Source: Lunularia cruciata | Taxonomy: Eukaryota > Streptophyta > Marchantiopsida > Lunulariales > Lunulariaceae | Length of the DNA stretch: 64,000 nucleotides | Reading direction: 5' to 3' | Assembly: GCA_948567375.1 (NCBI GenBank) | Contig: OX419759.1 | Location: forward strand, 2,209,303 to 2,273,302 | Shown here: in pieces, positions 23,801 to 34,552 of the stretch | Numbering within the stretch: the stretch's first letter is position 1 | How the letters are laid out: each line of letters starts with the position of its first letter | Translations under genes and position numbers: made by a program | Notes under the pieces: model-generated | Seen by the model: the letters and a program-made list of their open reading frames with translations, nothing else | Databases searched by the model: none | What the model was told of the DNA's origin: nothing

Positions 23801-26800
23801 AAATCGTAACTCGAGTCCGAACGTCCTCAAGAGGAAACAAGAGAATGGATGTGGATAGATTATCAATTGGGCCTAATCATGTTTTATGTCCTGGTAGGTC
23901 ACTGTGGTCAAGTTTAGATCCTTGGTCACGAGCACAGTTCTGGGACACTGTCTCAGTCCAATTAAGGACAGTCAAATTGGTACCAACGTGGTTGATGCAA
24001 CGTAGATCCTGCAGATTGCTCAGTATTGACCAGTGCTCTATCGGCGGCACGTTACCAGGGGAAGGGAAAGGAAGGATTTTGAGAGTGATCCACTCCCATC
24101 TCCAAGGAGGAAAGCAGTGGAAGTCTGAAAGATTCAAGCCTCCGTTCAAGGGGGAGGAGAGTTACACTCAAAAGATTGTTTGCCACGAAGCTTGGACTAC
24201 ATTCAGGGTCTACAAACAATAACCGGGCCCGGAGCCCACAAATGATAAGAGGGAGATTGTGTGAAGCTTCATCATCGCATGGTAGATCTTCCAGTTCCAT
24301 GATTAGGATTCCTGAACATCTATAAGATTGTTGCAGTAAGAGATAAAACACAGTGCAATAGGGGGTTTCAGTACCAGATTTGACGGAAATGCTAGGGGAA
24401 TGATATCATAAGCGTAGAAGATTAAGGAATATCTCGTAGAGACCACAGGCTCTGGAATTGAACAAGTTCATTAAACCAATTCGGGAATTCTCCAAAAAAT
24501 GAGGTGACTAATTAACACGAACATGACTCTCAGTCCACGAAAATGGACTGAGAGTCGTAAAATTTTATGGGTCACATTGTTACACTCCGCAACATTTTAC
24601 GGGACCACCCATAAAAGACTTTACGAAATCACTATGGAATTCCATATCCATGTTGAAACACCCTAATGCAACATTTAGTCATAGATATTGCTAGGAGCTT
24701 TGGGCTGTATGCATCAAATGATTTTGCCATTTGGAAGATTTGTTACCTTCCAATGTGCCTCAATCGCTTCCTAATTCGGGAACTTACAAAGGGAATTGTC
24801 CTTATTGACATGTCTTAGATCACTATGACTGATGTATATAATGTATAGTTATTCTTACTTTCTGTTCAAGATATTTGCTTCTGAATCAGTAGTAAGAACC
24901 ATTAAGGTGCCAATTCTGTTAACTAAGGACACTCGTACTCTTCGTCTGTTGAGCCACTACACATCTTTATTGTCTATTAACAATGTTCTAGTCTTTACAA
25001 CACAGAGAGTATACTCTGAGCCTGCTGATTTATTTCACATATGAACTCATAATGAATTGCTCAGGAAATGCTACATTGAGAAGGTAAGACACTTTGCTTG
25101 GTAACCGTATTTGGTGCAGAATCTGATACGTCTTGTGTATTGGGAGGCACGTATGGAACTTTGAATCGAGCAGAGTAGGCCACTGGGATTGAAGCCCAGT
25201 CATCCGAATGCAGATCTTCTGACTGGGGATTGTATCTTAGGTGAAACAATGTACATCACAAATCTAATCAACATACTGCCAACAGTTTGTGTAAACAATC
25301 AGCATGCCGGGCCCCACAACTTTCCTATTGAAGTTTGAAAACTACTTAAATGACATGCTCGTGACGATACTTTATCTTCTAGGCCAAGGTTCTGTAAGGT
25401 TGCGAAGAAATCTTCCTAACCTACTTCTCCCGAACTTTACCGTGAGTCTTACGGATGCGGTTATAATACTAACAAATTCCAGGCATAACATAAATCATAT
25501 ACCTGCGGTGTTCCCTGAAATTGTCTCATGGAATTAATCTAGTTTTTCAATTATTTTGCTGTATCTTCTTCAAATCTTCTCAAATCTTGTAGAGCAAAAT
25601 AATAAAACAATAAATTAAGTCGTCATTTAATCTAGTGTTTTTTTCTTACTACTTCTATTCTGTCAAATTAATAAGTCATAAGATATGATTCAGTATTAAC
25701 TCGAAATGAGAGTTCTGATGCCACTAGTTAGTGAGAAGCTTCGGTTCTACACATTGCAAATGTGTTGGGTGTCTACTTTGACGTCGAACATTACGATTAT
25801 AGCTGCTGATTCCTCGATTATGTTGTACAAAAGTCGTCTGCATAAAGGCAAAGTCACCATCGTTTTTCTTCTCTAGGCAACATCTGTATATACGAATCCA
25901 CGTAAACTAAGAACAACCGTCAATCTAATCGTCAACCATTATATAAAATTTTGGTTATGGTCTGTAAATGAACTTGTTTGGTTGAACTTGTTAGAACTTG
26001 AGATGTTGTCAACCAATCTATAATAGATTATATAAACTAATTGCATAAGAATACTCAGGGTACGAATAGTTGTTGATGTATGTAGACGAAATGCACAATA
26101 CAGGACTTAGAGATTCGGGTGGATTTCACTTGGCTCGAAGGCCAGATTACATACGGAAAGGGATCCATAACTGTACTTGGTTAGAAAGGCTGGCTTCCCT
26201 CTCCCAACAAGGCAAGGCAAGTGCCGCAGGAGAAGGCAGATATGGTGATTCAAATCAACCAATTAGAGAAACCCACCTAACTCGCTTCGATGCCCACACT
26301 ACTACGTCTACAAGATCAATCATTTCCAATCTTAGAATGACACACACAAGTTAACTAATGGCGATTTATTTTCCAGACTATTTCCTTTACTTCTCTGCAT
26401 GTGCTCCAAGACCGCTGCACCCTCCCTTGCAACAAAGAATTGTTGAAAGTGCTGCAACTGAGGGTGCATAGGAAGTGGACTCAATGAGGCCCTCGTTGTA
26501 CTACAGGCCTCCATGGACCATAGCCTTGTGAACTTGTTTGTCTTTTTGCAGGGGAGCTTTCAAGCACATGTTTCTACTGAGCGAAGGCTTTCTTCCCACA
26601 CTAATTTTAGAGAGTGCTAAGCAAAGGCTCCAGACTTATCTATGGGGTTTTGTCTTACAGTCTTACCTTTACGTCAAGGATCGATCCGCATTACTTTGCT
26701 ATTCGAGTTACAGTAACTTGGACCGGTGTCTTCATTTCGTCTTCAAGCTTCTCTCTCACTTCTTGGTCATCATCCCAAGATCAACCCCAAAGATTTAAAC

Positions 26801-26849
26801 GTTTCATTAGCTACACAGCCGACTCTTTCCCCTTGCCTGGTTTGGTCTT
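20880..26849. other. No supported gene; low-copy spacer
   Basis: Balanced composition compared with the rest of the window. Open frames of up to 125 residues (23845-24222) show no domain and overlap one another on both strands. A perfect hairpin lies at 24525-24556 followed by a looser one to 24625. Exons of a gene with introns could be hidden here, but I cannot support any. Confidence 0.5.
24525..24625. repeat. Two consecutive inverted repeats
   Basis: GACTCTCAGTCCA (24525-24537) and its exact complement (24544-24556) flank a 6-base loop. Immediately after, CGTAAAATTTTATGGGT (24556-24572) pairs imperfectly with ACCCATAAAAGACTTTACG (24607-24625). Could be a small MITE-like remnant or an RNA hairpin; no polymerase terminator logic applies here. 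Confidence 0.6.
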
Positions 26850-26850
26850 A

Positions 26851-27095
26851 TGTCTCAAGACTGACTAGGACATTCCAATTAATTTAAAATACTGATCGCT
26901 AATCATATGCAGATGGCCCACGCTAGATCTTGCATCAAACCAACCATGGAGGAAGGAGTACATGTCTACCTATTTCTCGAGACTGACCAGGACATCCGAA
27001 TCTATAGTAAGATACTGATTACTAATCATATGCAGATGGCCCACTCTAAATCTTGCATCAAACCAACCATGGAGAAAACAAATACATGTCTACCA
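26851..27095. repeat. 123-bp tandem duplication
   Basis: Copies share AATCATATGCAGATGGCCCA (26901 and 27024), TTGCATCAAACCAACCATGG and ACATGTCTACC(T/A)ATTTCTC, offset by 123 bp. The preceding CTCAAGACTGAC / CTCGAGACTGAC is also repeated. Confidence 0.8.
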
Positions 27096-27352
27096 ATTTC
27101 TCTTATAAATGGCATGCAAAAGAAATGATACCTAGTTTTTCCAACCCATTCACCCCTAAAACACTTCAAGAGTCCTTTGGAAGGTTTGATTAAGTCACGA
27201 GTGTAGCAGATAGAAGCATTCTACGTAAGTCCAGGCCTGTCATAGTTCAAGTCACACTGTAAACGCACACTCTCAGATTACATACAGCTAGATGCGGCCA
27301 CGAAATCAGTCAAAAACCCCTAGTAGCACTAAAGTTCGAATACAAGTAGGGG

Positions 27353-27503
27353 AGTTTTGCTAATCATTTAGATTAGCAAAACTCTATAAGTCTACGAATT
27401 ACAAAGCGGTGATTTTCGCTTTGTAATTCGTATGGTGGCAGCAAGGTTGAGAGTGACTATATATAAACTCTATAAGTCACTTTGAGAGTGACTTATGGAG
27501 TTT
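27353..27503. repeat. Cluster of three near-perfect hairpins
   Basis: Hairpin 1 has a perfect 13-bp stem at 27353-27365/27371-27383 with a 5-base loop. Hairpin 2 has a perfect 15-bp stem at 27394-27408/27417-27431 with an 8-base loop. Hairpin 3 has a 17-bp stem at 27465-27481/27487-27503 with one mismatch and a 5-base loop. The block AAACTCTATAAGTC is also shared by hairpins 1 and 3. It lies about 330 bp before the copia element. Confidence 0.85.
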
Positions 27504-27828
27504 ATTAGAATGGTGGACTCTTAATTAAACGTCAGGCCAAGGCATAGCTATAACATGCTATATCACTACATTTGGACGCAACGTGAACAGTGTGTAATGT
27601 AACACAGTTTAGACAATGGGAAGTAAGTACTGTGATAGTATTTGAAACAGTATCAGGAGCGAGACTTAGTGCTTTACTTACATCAATATTGATTTGACTT
27701 TGGTACAAGACAAAACACGTTCGACTAGTCAGTTGACCAGCATAGCTGCAACAAGTCAGGATGAAGACTGAAGAGTTTGAGCTTGAAGTTCATGTGTCAC
27801 TCAAAGCTGTTGATTGCAATGAGGAGCT

Positions 27829-28237
27829 TGTTATGTTTGGTTTGTTATAAGTGACTTGACTGATCAAGAGCAAGAGTAAACTGCAAACTTGATTGATGAA
27901 ACATGTAGTGAGGACAGAGACGGTCACTTGTCTAGATATGTTCAGTTATTACTAAGACTAAGTATTAAAGTGACTAGATATCTTGAGTGGTCCCGCAAGT
28001 CAATACTCATGAGTTGACGGATGACAGTGCTGAGGGACTATCTCTGTTTTTATATAAATATATCTATATGCAATGAGAAATAAAGGTCCAAAGGCTGGTG
28101 TGAGCCTGGTTCAGCCTCGGAGGTAGCTTCCTAGACACACAGTGAACCACGTTATTTCCTGTTAGTCCTCTGATTTATGTTTAATGGGCTTGATGATGTG
28201 CTATTGCAAGAGAACCTAGGGACTGTATTTTCTAACA
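27829..28237 (+). mobile_element. 5' LTR of a Ty1/copia element
   Basis: 409 bp with TGTTA...TAACA inverted ends, homologous to 34148-34552. GAGCT precedes it and GAGGT follows the 3' LTR, a 5-bp target duplication with one change. It holds a TATA-like stretch at about 28050-28062 (TATATAAATATAT). The primer-binding site starts two bases after its end. Confidence 0.85.
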
Positions 28238-28239
28238 AT

Positions 28240-28251
28240 TGGTATCAGAGC
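28240..28251 (+). promoter_or_regulatory. Primer-binding site for initiator tRNA-Met
   Basis: TGGTATCAGAGC, the canonical plant retrotransposon minus-strand primer site complementary to the 3' end of initiator tRNA-Met, two bases after the 5' LTR. Confidence 0.95.
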
Positions 28252-28961
28252 TTAGCTGGTCCTAAAGAGGGTCTTGAGATCTGAGGGTGCAGTGAAGTGG
28301 GTCTAGAAGCAAGTCCATAGCAAAGCAATGGCAGGGTTGATATCCATATCAAATGCTAAATTTTCAAAGGAGAAGTTTGATGGGAAAATTTTTTTTGGAC
28401 TTTGGCAACTGAAGATGAAGGACCTTCTCGTCCAGCAAGGACTGCATAGAGCACTAAAGAAGAAAATAGAGGACAAAAGTGATGAGAATGAGGAAGATAA
28501 AGATGCAAATCTCAGAGATATTAGCACTATTAGGTTTGAACCTTACTGATGAAGTGCTATACAATGTTATAAATGAGGAATCTGCACCAAAACTATGGGC
28601 CAAACTGGAGAATCTTTATATGACCAAGTCGTTGACAAACAGACTGTTTCTTAAACAGAAGTTGTATATATTGCGGATGAAGGAAGGCTAGAGTATTATG
28701 GAGAACCTCAATGCTTTCAACAAAATCATTTGTGAGTTGATGAGCATAGAGGTTAAGTTAAAAGAGGAGGATAAGACATTGCTGTTATTGACTTCACTTT
28801 CTCCATCATATGAGCATCTGGTCACAACTCTTCTATATGGGAAGGATGATATAAACTGTGAGGAGGTCACTTCAGCATTATTGTCCAATAAGATGAAAAA
28901 AGACCAACCAAGAAAAGACAAATTCAGAGGCTCTATTTATCAAAGGAAGGACAAGATAGAG
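28251..28961 (+). pseudogene. Copia gag, first tandem copy (broken)
   Basis: Start codon at 28328. The product begins with a short MAGLISIS leader and the KFDG...LWQLKMKDLL motif of copia gag (UBN2 family), which forms the capsid of the virus-like particle. A one-base insertion near 28532 shifts the frame and a stop appears at 28689-28691. The copy ends before the zinc knuckle and is followed directly by a second gag copy 711 bp downstream. It cannot give a full product. Confidence 0.85.
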
Positions 28962-29846
28962 CTTAGTTGGTCCTGAAGAGGGTCTTGAGATCTGAGGGTG
29001 CAGGGAAGTGGGTCCAGAAGCAAGTCCACAGTAAAGCAATGGCAGGGATGATATCCATATCAAATGCTAAATTTGCAGTGGAGAAGTTTGATGGGAAAAA
29101 CAATTTTGGACTTTGGCAACTGAAGATGAAGGACCTTCTTGTCCAGCAAGGACTACATAGAGCACTAAAGAAGAAAAAGGAGGACAAAAGGGATGAGGAT
29201 GGGGAAGATGAAAATGCAGATCTGAGAGCTATTAGCACTATTAGGTTGAACCTTGCTGATGAAGTGCTATACAATGTTATGAATGAGGAATCTGCACCAA
29301 AACTATGGGCCAAAGGGGAGAATCTTTATATGACCAAGTCTTTGACAAACAGACTGTTTCTTAAACAGAAGTTGTATATGTTGAGGATGAAGGAAGGCCA
29401 GAGTATTATGGAGCACCTCAATGCTTTCAACAAAATCATTGTGAGTTGATGAGCATAAAGGTTAAGTTAGAAGAGGAGGATAAGGCATTGCTGTTATTGA
29501 CTTCACTTTCTCCATCATATGAGCATCTGGTCACAACTCTTCTATATGGGAAGGATGATATAAACTGTGAGGAGGTCACTTCAGCATTATTGTCCAATGA
29601 GATGCAAAAAAGACCCAAGAAAAGACAAAGTCAAAGGCTCTATTTATCAGGAAGGACAAGAGAGAGAGAGATCAGATCAGGAGTAAATCAAGATCCAAGT
29701 CTAGAACTGGAGGTTTCAAAGGCAAGTGCTGGATTTGTGGGAAGGTTGGACATTTCAAGAAGGATTGTAACAACAAGAGGCTTGAGTCCAACAAGGATAA
29801 AGGTCAACTTTCAGATCAAGCAAGCATTGCTGAGTCATCTGGAGTT
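28962..29846 (+). pseudogene. Copia gag, second tandem copy with zinc knuckle
   Basis: Start codon at 29039, in frame to 29449. It has the same capsid motifs as the first copy, then a one-base deletion near 29438 and another shift near 29600-29700. A complete CX2CX4HX4C zinc knuckle (CWICGKVGHFKKDC, 29727-29768) lies in the frame of the protease that follows. The knuckle binds the element's RNA in the particle. This copy is closer to intact than the first and keeps the link to pol. Confidence 0.85.
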
Positions 29847-30920
29847 GTGGATGATGTTCTATGTGTTACCCAAGACAAAGATCAATTTGAGGAGTCATGG
29901 ATATTGGACTCAGGTTGCTCTTACCATATGTGTCCAAATAAGGAGTGGTTTCATGAGTACAAATCATTCAATGGAGGATCTGTAATAATGGGGAACAACA
30001 TGGCTTGTAAAGCTATTGGCATCGGTACAATACACATTAAGATGTTTGATGGTATTGTGAGGACTCTTGCTGATGTGAGGCATGTTCCTGAATTGAGGAA
30101 GAATTTGATATCACTAGGCACTTTGGACTCAAATGGTTGGAGGTGTGGAGCAGAAAATGGAACACTCAAGGTATCAAAAGGAGCATTGGTTGTAATGAAG
30201 GGCAGGAAGATAGGAAACCTTTATGAGCTTGTTGGAGAGACCATCACTGGAGGAGTGGCAAGTATTATTTCTGAAAATGAAGATCCAAAAAATCTTACTC
30301 AGTTATGGCACCTCCGTTTGGGTCATATGAGTGAAAGGGGTCTAAGTGAATTGTCCAAGCAACAACTTCTGAAGGGCCTTAAAAGTTGTAAGTTAAAATT
30401 TTGTGAGCATTGTGTGATAGGAAAGCAACGGTGGGTAAGCTTTTCCACAGGAGTTCATTGCACAAAGGGAATTTTAGACTATGTGCATTCTGATGTTTGG
30501 GGCCCTGCACCTATAGCTTCAAAATCTGGAGCATTATATTTTGTGTCTTTGGTTGATGATTACTCTAGGAGAGTATGGGTCTACATCATGAAGCAAAAAT
30601 CAGAGGTCTTCTCTATCTTTAAACAATGGAAGGTGATGATGGAGAAACAAACTGGAAGGAAAGTGAAGTGTTTGAGATCTGATAATGGTGGAGAATACAA
30701 ATCTGGAGGGTTTGATAGATATTGTAAGAGTGAAGGGATAATCAGTCACTTTACCATACCGAGTACTCCTCAAAAAAATGGTGGCAGAGCGGATAAATTG
30801 TACACTCTTGGAGAAAGCAAGAAGTATGTTAAGCAACACTGGATTGGAGAAGAGTTTTTGGGCAGAAGCTATAAATACAGCTTGTCATTTGGTAAAAATT
30901 TCTCCCTCTACTGCTATTGA
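29847..30920 (+). pseudogene. Copia protease and integrase (first part)
   Basis: A 357-codon open stretch continuing the polyprotein. The aspartic protease active site DSG is at 29907-29915. A zinc-binding HHCC integrase head follows (His at 30308 and 30323, Cys at 30402 and 30411). The integrase core shows catalytic Asp in HSDVWGP (30492) and in RSDNGGEY (30681). The frame breaks near 30775, within the conserved TPQQNG segment before the catalytic Glu region, and continues in the next frame at 30778. The domain order PR-INT-RT-RH is that of Ty1/copia; the sequence resembles Tnt1-type elements. Confidence 0.9.
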
Positions 30921-31140
30921 GTGTAAGACACCTATGGAAAAATGGACAGGTAGGCATGTTGATTACTCTTCACTTAGAGTATTTGGATGCATAGCTTATG
31001 TTCATATTCAACAAGAACAAAGGACAAAGTTAGATCCCAAATCTAGAAAATGTATATTCTTGGGATATGAGAAGGATACAAAGGGATATAGATTGTGGGA
31101 TCCAGAAAGGTGTTGTCTTGTTGTGAGTAGGGATTAGTTT
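30778..31140 (+). pseudogene. Copia integrase C-terminal part
   Basis: Continues the integrase in a shifted frame with AERINCTLLEKARSML, TPMEKWTG, LRVFGC and KCIFLGYE, all usual copia integrase motifs. It ends at a premature stop (31135-31137) caused by a small deletion in the conserved SRDVVF segment. The broken frame means no integrase could be made. Confidence 0.9.
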
Positions 31141-31157
31141 TTGATGAGACTAGTACA

Positions 31158-32632
31158 ATGAAGACTATTACTGTAGCAAAAGAAAAGAAAAAACAAATTC
31201 AGTCAGATTTTGTTAAGATGGATATTGATACTAGAAATGAAGACATTTCACCTCTTGTAGATCTACCAAGTGAACCATTAGAAGAGCAAAGCCCAGAAGT
31301 GATTCATGAACGTAGGTATCCAAATAGGGATAGAAGGACTCCAAAGAGATTTGATGATTTTTTTGTAGCTTATGCTCTTCTTACGGAGAATGGTGAGCCT
31401 TCTTCATATGAAGAGGCAATGCAAGATCAAGAATGTCAAAAGTGGCATTGTGCAATGGAAGAGGAGATTGAGTCTTTGGCCAAGAACCAAACTTGGAGAC
31501 TTGAAAAATTGCCTATGGGAAAGAAGGCAATTGGTTGCAAATGGATATTACGGAAGAAGGAAGGACTTCCAAAATAAGGTGGAGATAGATACAAAGCAAG
31601 GCTTGTAGCAAAGGGTTACAGCCAAAAAGAAGATATTGACTTCAATGAGATTTTTTCACCAGTGGTAAAAATCTCTTCAATTCGTGCACTATTGGCAATA
31701 GTTGCATTGCATAACTTGGAGTTGGAGCAACTAGATGTTACAACTGCTTTTTTACATGGAGAGTTGGAGGAGGAGATTTACATGCATCAACCTGAAGGGT
31801 TTGTGGTACCAAGGAACCAGAACTTGGTTTGCAGGTTACAAAAGTCTTTATATGGACTAAAGCAAAGTCCAAGACTTTGGTACATGAAATTTGATACTTT
31901 CATGTTGAAGCAAGGATATAACAGAAGTGAATCAGATTGTTGTGTGTACCTCAAGAAGCTACATGGACCTAGAGTATTTGATTTAATCATCTTGGTACTA
32001 TATGTGGATGATATGCTGATTGCTGCAAAGGATATGGTTGAGGTGGAGAAATTGAAAGCACAACTTGGTAAGGATTTTGATATGAAGGACTTGGGTTCTT
32101 CAAAGAGGGTACTTGGGATTGAAATCCATCGGACAGGAGCAAGGGAAAGTTATGGATATCTCAAAGGAGATATTTGGAAAAATTACTTGCTCGGTTTGGC
32201 ATGGAGAAAGCAAAACCAGTAAACACTCCAATTGCAAGTCATTTCAGGATATCACTGGAGCAATGTCCATCAAATGAGGAGGAGAGAAAAGTAATGTCCA
32301 ACATTCCTTATGCTAGTGCTGTTGGGAGTTTAATGTATGCTATGGTCTGCACTAGACCAGACATCTCAAATGCTTTGAGCATGGTGAGTAGATACATGGC
32401 AAATCCGGGGAAACAACATTGGGAAGTTGTGAAGTGGATACTTCATTACTTGAAAGGGACTATAAATATTGGCATTAACTTTGATGTGGAGAAGGAACAA
32501 GAAGGAGGAATTACAGGGTATGTAGATTCTGATTTTGCTGGAGACTTGGATAAGAGAAGGTCTACAACAGGATTTGCTTTTACACTTGTTGGTGGTGCAG
32601 TAAGTTGGAAGTCTACTCTCCAATCTACTGTT
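31158..32632 (+). pseudogene. Copia reverse transcriptase and RNase H start, first copy
   Basis: The linker and RT are in one frame with an in-frame stop at 31575-31577 just before RYKARLVAKG. The RT has LDVTTAFLHG, SLYGLKQSPR and the catalytic YVDD at 32001-32012. A frameshift near 32130 moves LEKLLARFGM to another frame (32174 on). RNase H begins with GYVDSDFAGD and stops at the assembly gap after VSWKSTLQ. It is the better preserved of the two RT copies in this element. Confidence 0.9.
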
Positions 32633-32832
32633 NNNNNNNNNNNNNNNNNNNNNNNNNNNNNNNNNNNNNNNNNNNNNNNNNNNNNNNNNNNNNNNNNNNN
32701 NNNNNNNNNNNNNNNNNNNNNNNNNNNNNNNNNNNNNNNNNNNNNNNNNNNNNNNNNNNNNNNNNNNNNNNNNNNNNNNNNNNNNNNNNNNNNNNNNNNN
32801 NNNNNNNNNNNNNNNNNNNNNNNNNNNNNNNN
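32633..32832. other. Assembly gap of 200 N
   Basis: Exactly 200 N, most likely a placeholder of fixed size. It separates two copies of the same RT/RNase H segment, so its real length and the join are uncertain. Confidence 0.95.
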
Positions 32833-34147
32833 AGTTGCATTGCATAACTTGGAGTTGGAGCAACTAGATGTTACAACTGCTTTTTTTACATGGAGAATTG
32901 GAGGAGGACATTTATATGCATCAACCTAAAGGTTTTGTGGTACAAAGGAACCAGAACCTGGTTTGCAAGTTACAAAAATCTTAATATGGACTAAAGCAAA
33001 GTCCAAGTCTTTGGTACATGAAATGTGATGCTTTCATGTTGAAGCATGGGTATAACAAAAGTGAATCAGATTTTTGTGTGTACCTCAAGAAGCTATATGG
33101 AGCTAAAGTATTTGATTTAATCATCTTGGCTCTATATGTGGATGATATGCTGATTGCTGTGGAGGATATGGATGAGGTGGAGAAATTGAAAGCACAACTT
33201 GGTAAGGAGTTTGATATAAAGGACTTGGGTTCTTCAAAGAGGGTGCTTGGGATTGAAATCCACCAGGATAAGAGCAAGGGAAAGTTATGGATATCTCAAA
33301 GGAGATATTTGGAAAAATTACTTGCTCGGTTTGGCATGGAGAATGCAAAACCAATAAACACTCCAATGGCAAGTCATTTCAATATATAATTGGAGCAATG
33401 TTTATCAACTGAGGAGAAGAGAAAAGTAATATCAAATATGTTCCTTATGCTAGTGACATTGGGAGTTTAATGTATGCTATGGTCTGCACTAGACTTGACA
33501 TCTCATATGCTGTGAGTATGGTGAGTGGATACATGGCAAATCTAGAGAAACAACATTGGGAAGTTGTGAAGTGGATACTTTGTTACTTGAAAGGGATTAT
33601 AAATATTGGGATCACCTTTAATGTAAAGAAGGACTGAGAAGGAAGAATTACAAGGTATGTAGATTCTGATTTTGCTGGAGACTTGGATAAGAGAAGGTCT
33701 ACAATAGGATCTGTTTTTACACTTGTTGGTGGTGCAATAAGTTGGAAGTCTACTCTCCAATATACTGTTGCTCTTTCTACTACAGAGGCATAATATATGG
33801 CAACAACTGAGGCTGCCAAAGAGGCAATGTAGCTACAAAGATTAGCCAAGGATGTAGTACTCACTAACATGAAGTCCACACTTTTTTGTGATAGCCAAAG
33901 TGCTATTCACTTGGCCAAGAATCAAGTATATCATTCAAGGACAAAGCATATTGATGTGGACATCATTTTATGAGGAATTTGTGACAAATGGTAAGATCAA
34001 TTTGCAAAAGATTGGCATAGAGGTAAACTCGACTGATATGTTGACTAAACCTGTTCCTGTTGAGAAGTTCAAGTTATGCATGAACTTGCTCAACATTCAA
34101 TGTTGCTATGTGGGATGATATGGTGGATACAAGCAAAAGGTGGATTT
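32833..34147 (+). pseudogene. Copia reverse transcriptase and RNase H, second copy
   Basis: Starts inside RT at the segment matching 31701 and repeats it to 33769, with the catalytic YVDD at 33135-33146. Beyond that it carries the rest of RNase H (CDSQSAIHLAKN, RTKHIDV, ADMLTKP-like) that the first copy lacks because of the gap. Several stops and shifts (for example near 32983, 33389, 33637, 33791 and 33828) make it clearly more decayed than the first copy. Confidence 0.85.
34133..34146 (+). promoter_or_regulatory. Polypurine tract of the copia element
   Basis: GCAAAAGGTGGAT directly before the 3' LTR, the expected plus-strand priming site. Confidence 0.65.
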
Positions 34148-34552
34148 ATTTATGTTTGGCTTGTTATAAGTGACTTGACTGATCAAGAGCAGGAGCAAAC
34201 TAGATCAATGAAACATGTAGTGAGGACTAAGACAGTCATTTGTCTAGATGTGTTCAGTCATTACTAAGGCTAAGTATTAAAGTGACTAGATATCTTGAGT
34301 GGTCAATACTCATGAAGTCACACAAGTCAATATTCAGGAGTTCATTTGGATGACCGACCCGGGCTAATGACTATATATATATAGGCAATGAGAAATAAAG
34401 GTTCGAAGGTTGGTGTGAGACTGTTTTAGGCTTGGAGGTAACTTCTGGAAGAAGGAGTGAACCATGTTATTTTCTATTAGTCCTCTGATTTATGTTTAAT
34501 GGGCTTGGTGATGTTCTATTGCGAGAGGTCATAGGGACTGTATTTTCTAATG
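34148..34552 (+). mobile_element. 3' LTR of the copia element
   Basis: About 405 bp, homologous to 27829-28237 with substitutions and small indels. It ends CTAATG where the 5' LTR has CTAACA. GAGGT follows, against GAGCT before the 5' LTR. The visible LTR divergence agrees with the many coding breaks. Confidence 0.85.

Noticed and set aside
23845-24222. 125-residue plus-strand frame in the spacer
   Set aside because: No domain, and two opposite-strand frames overlap it; length is not beyond chance for this composition.
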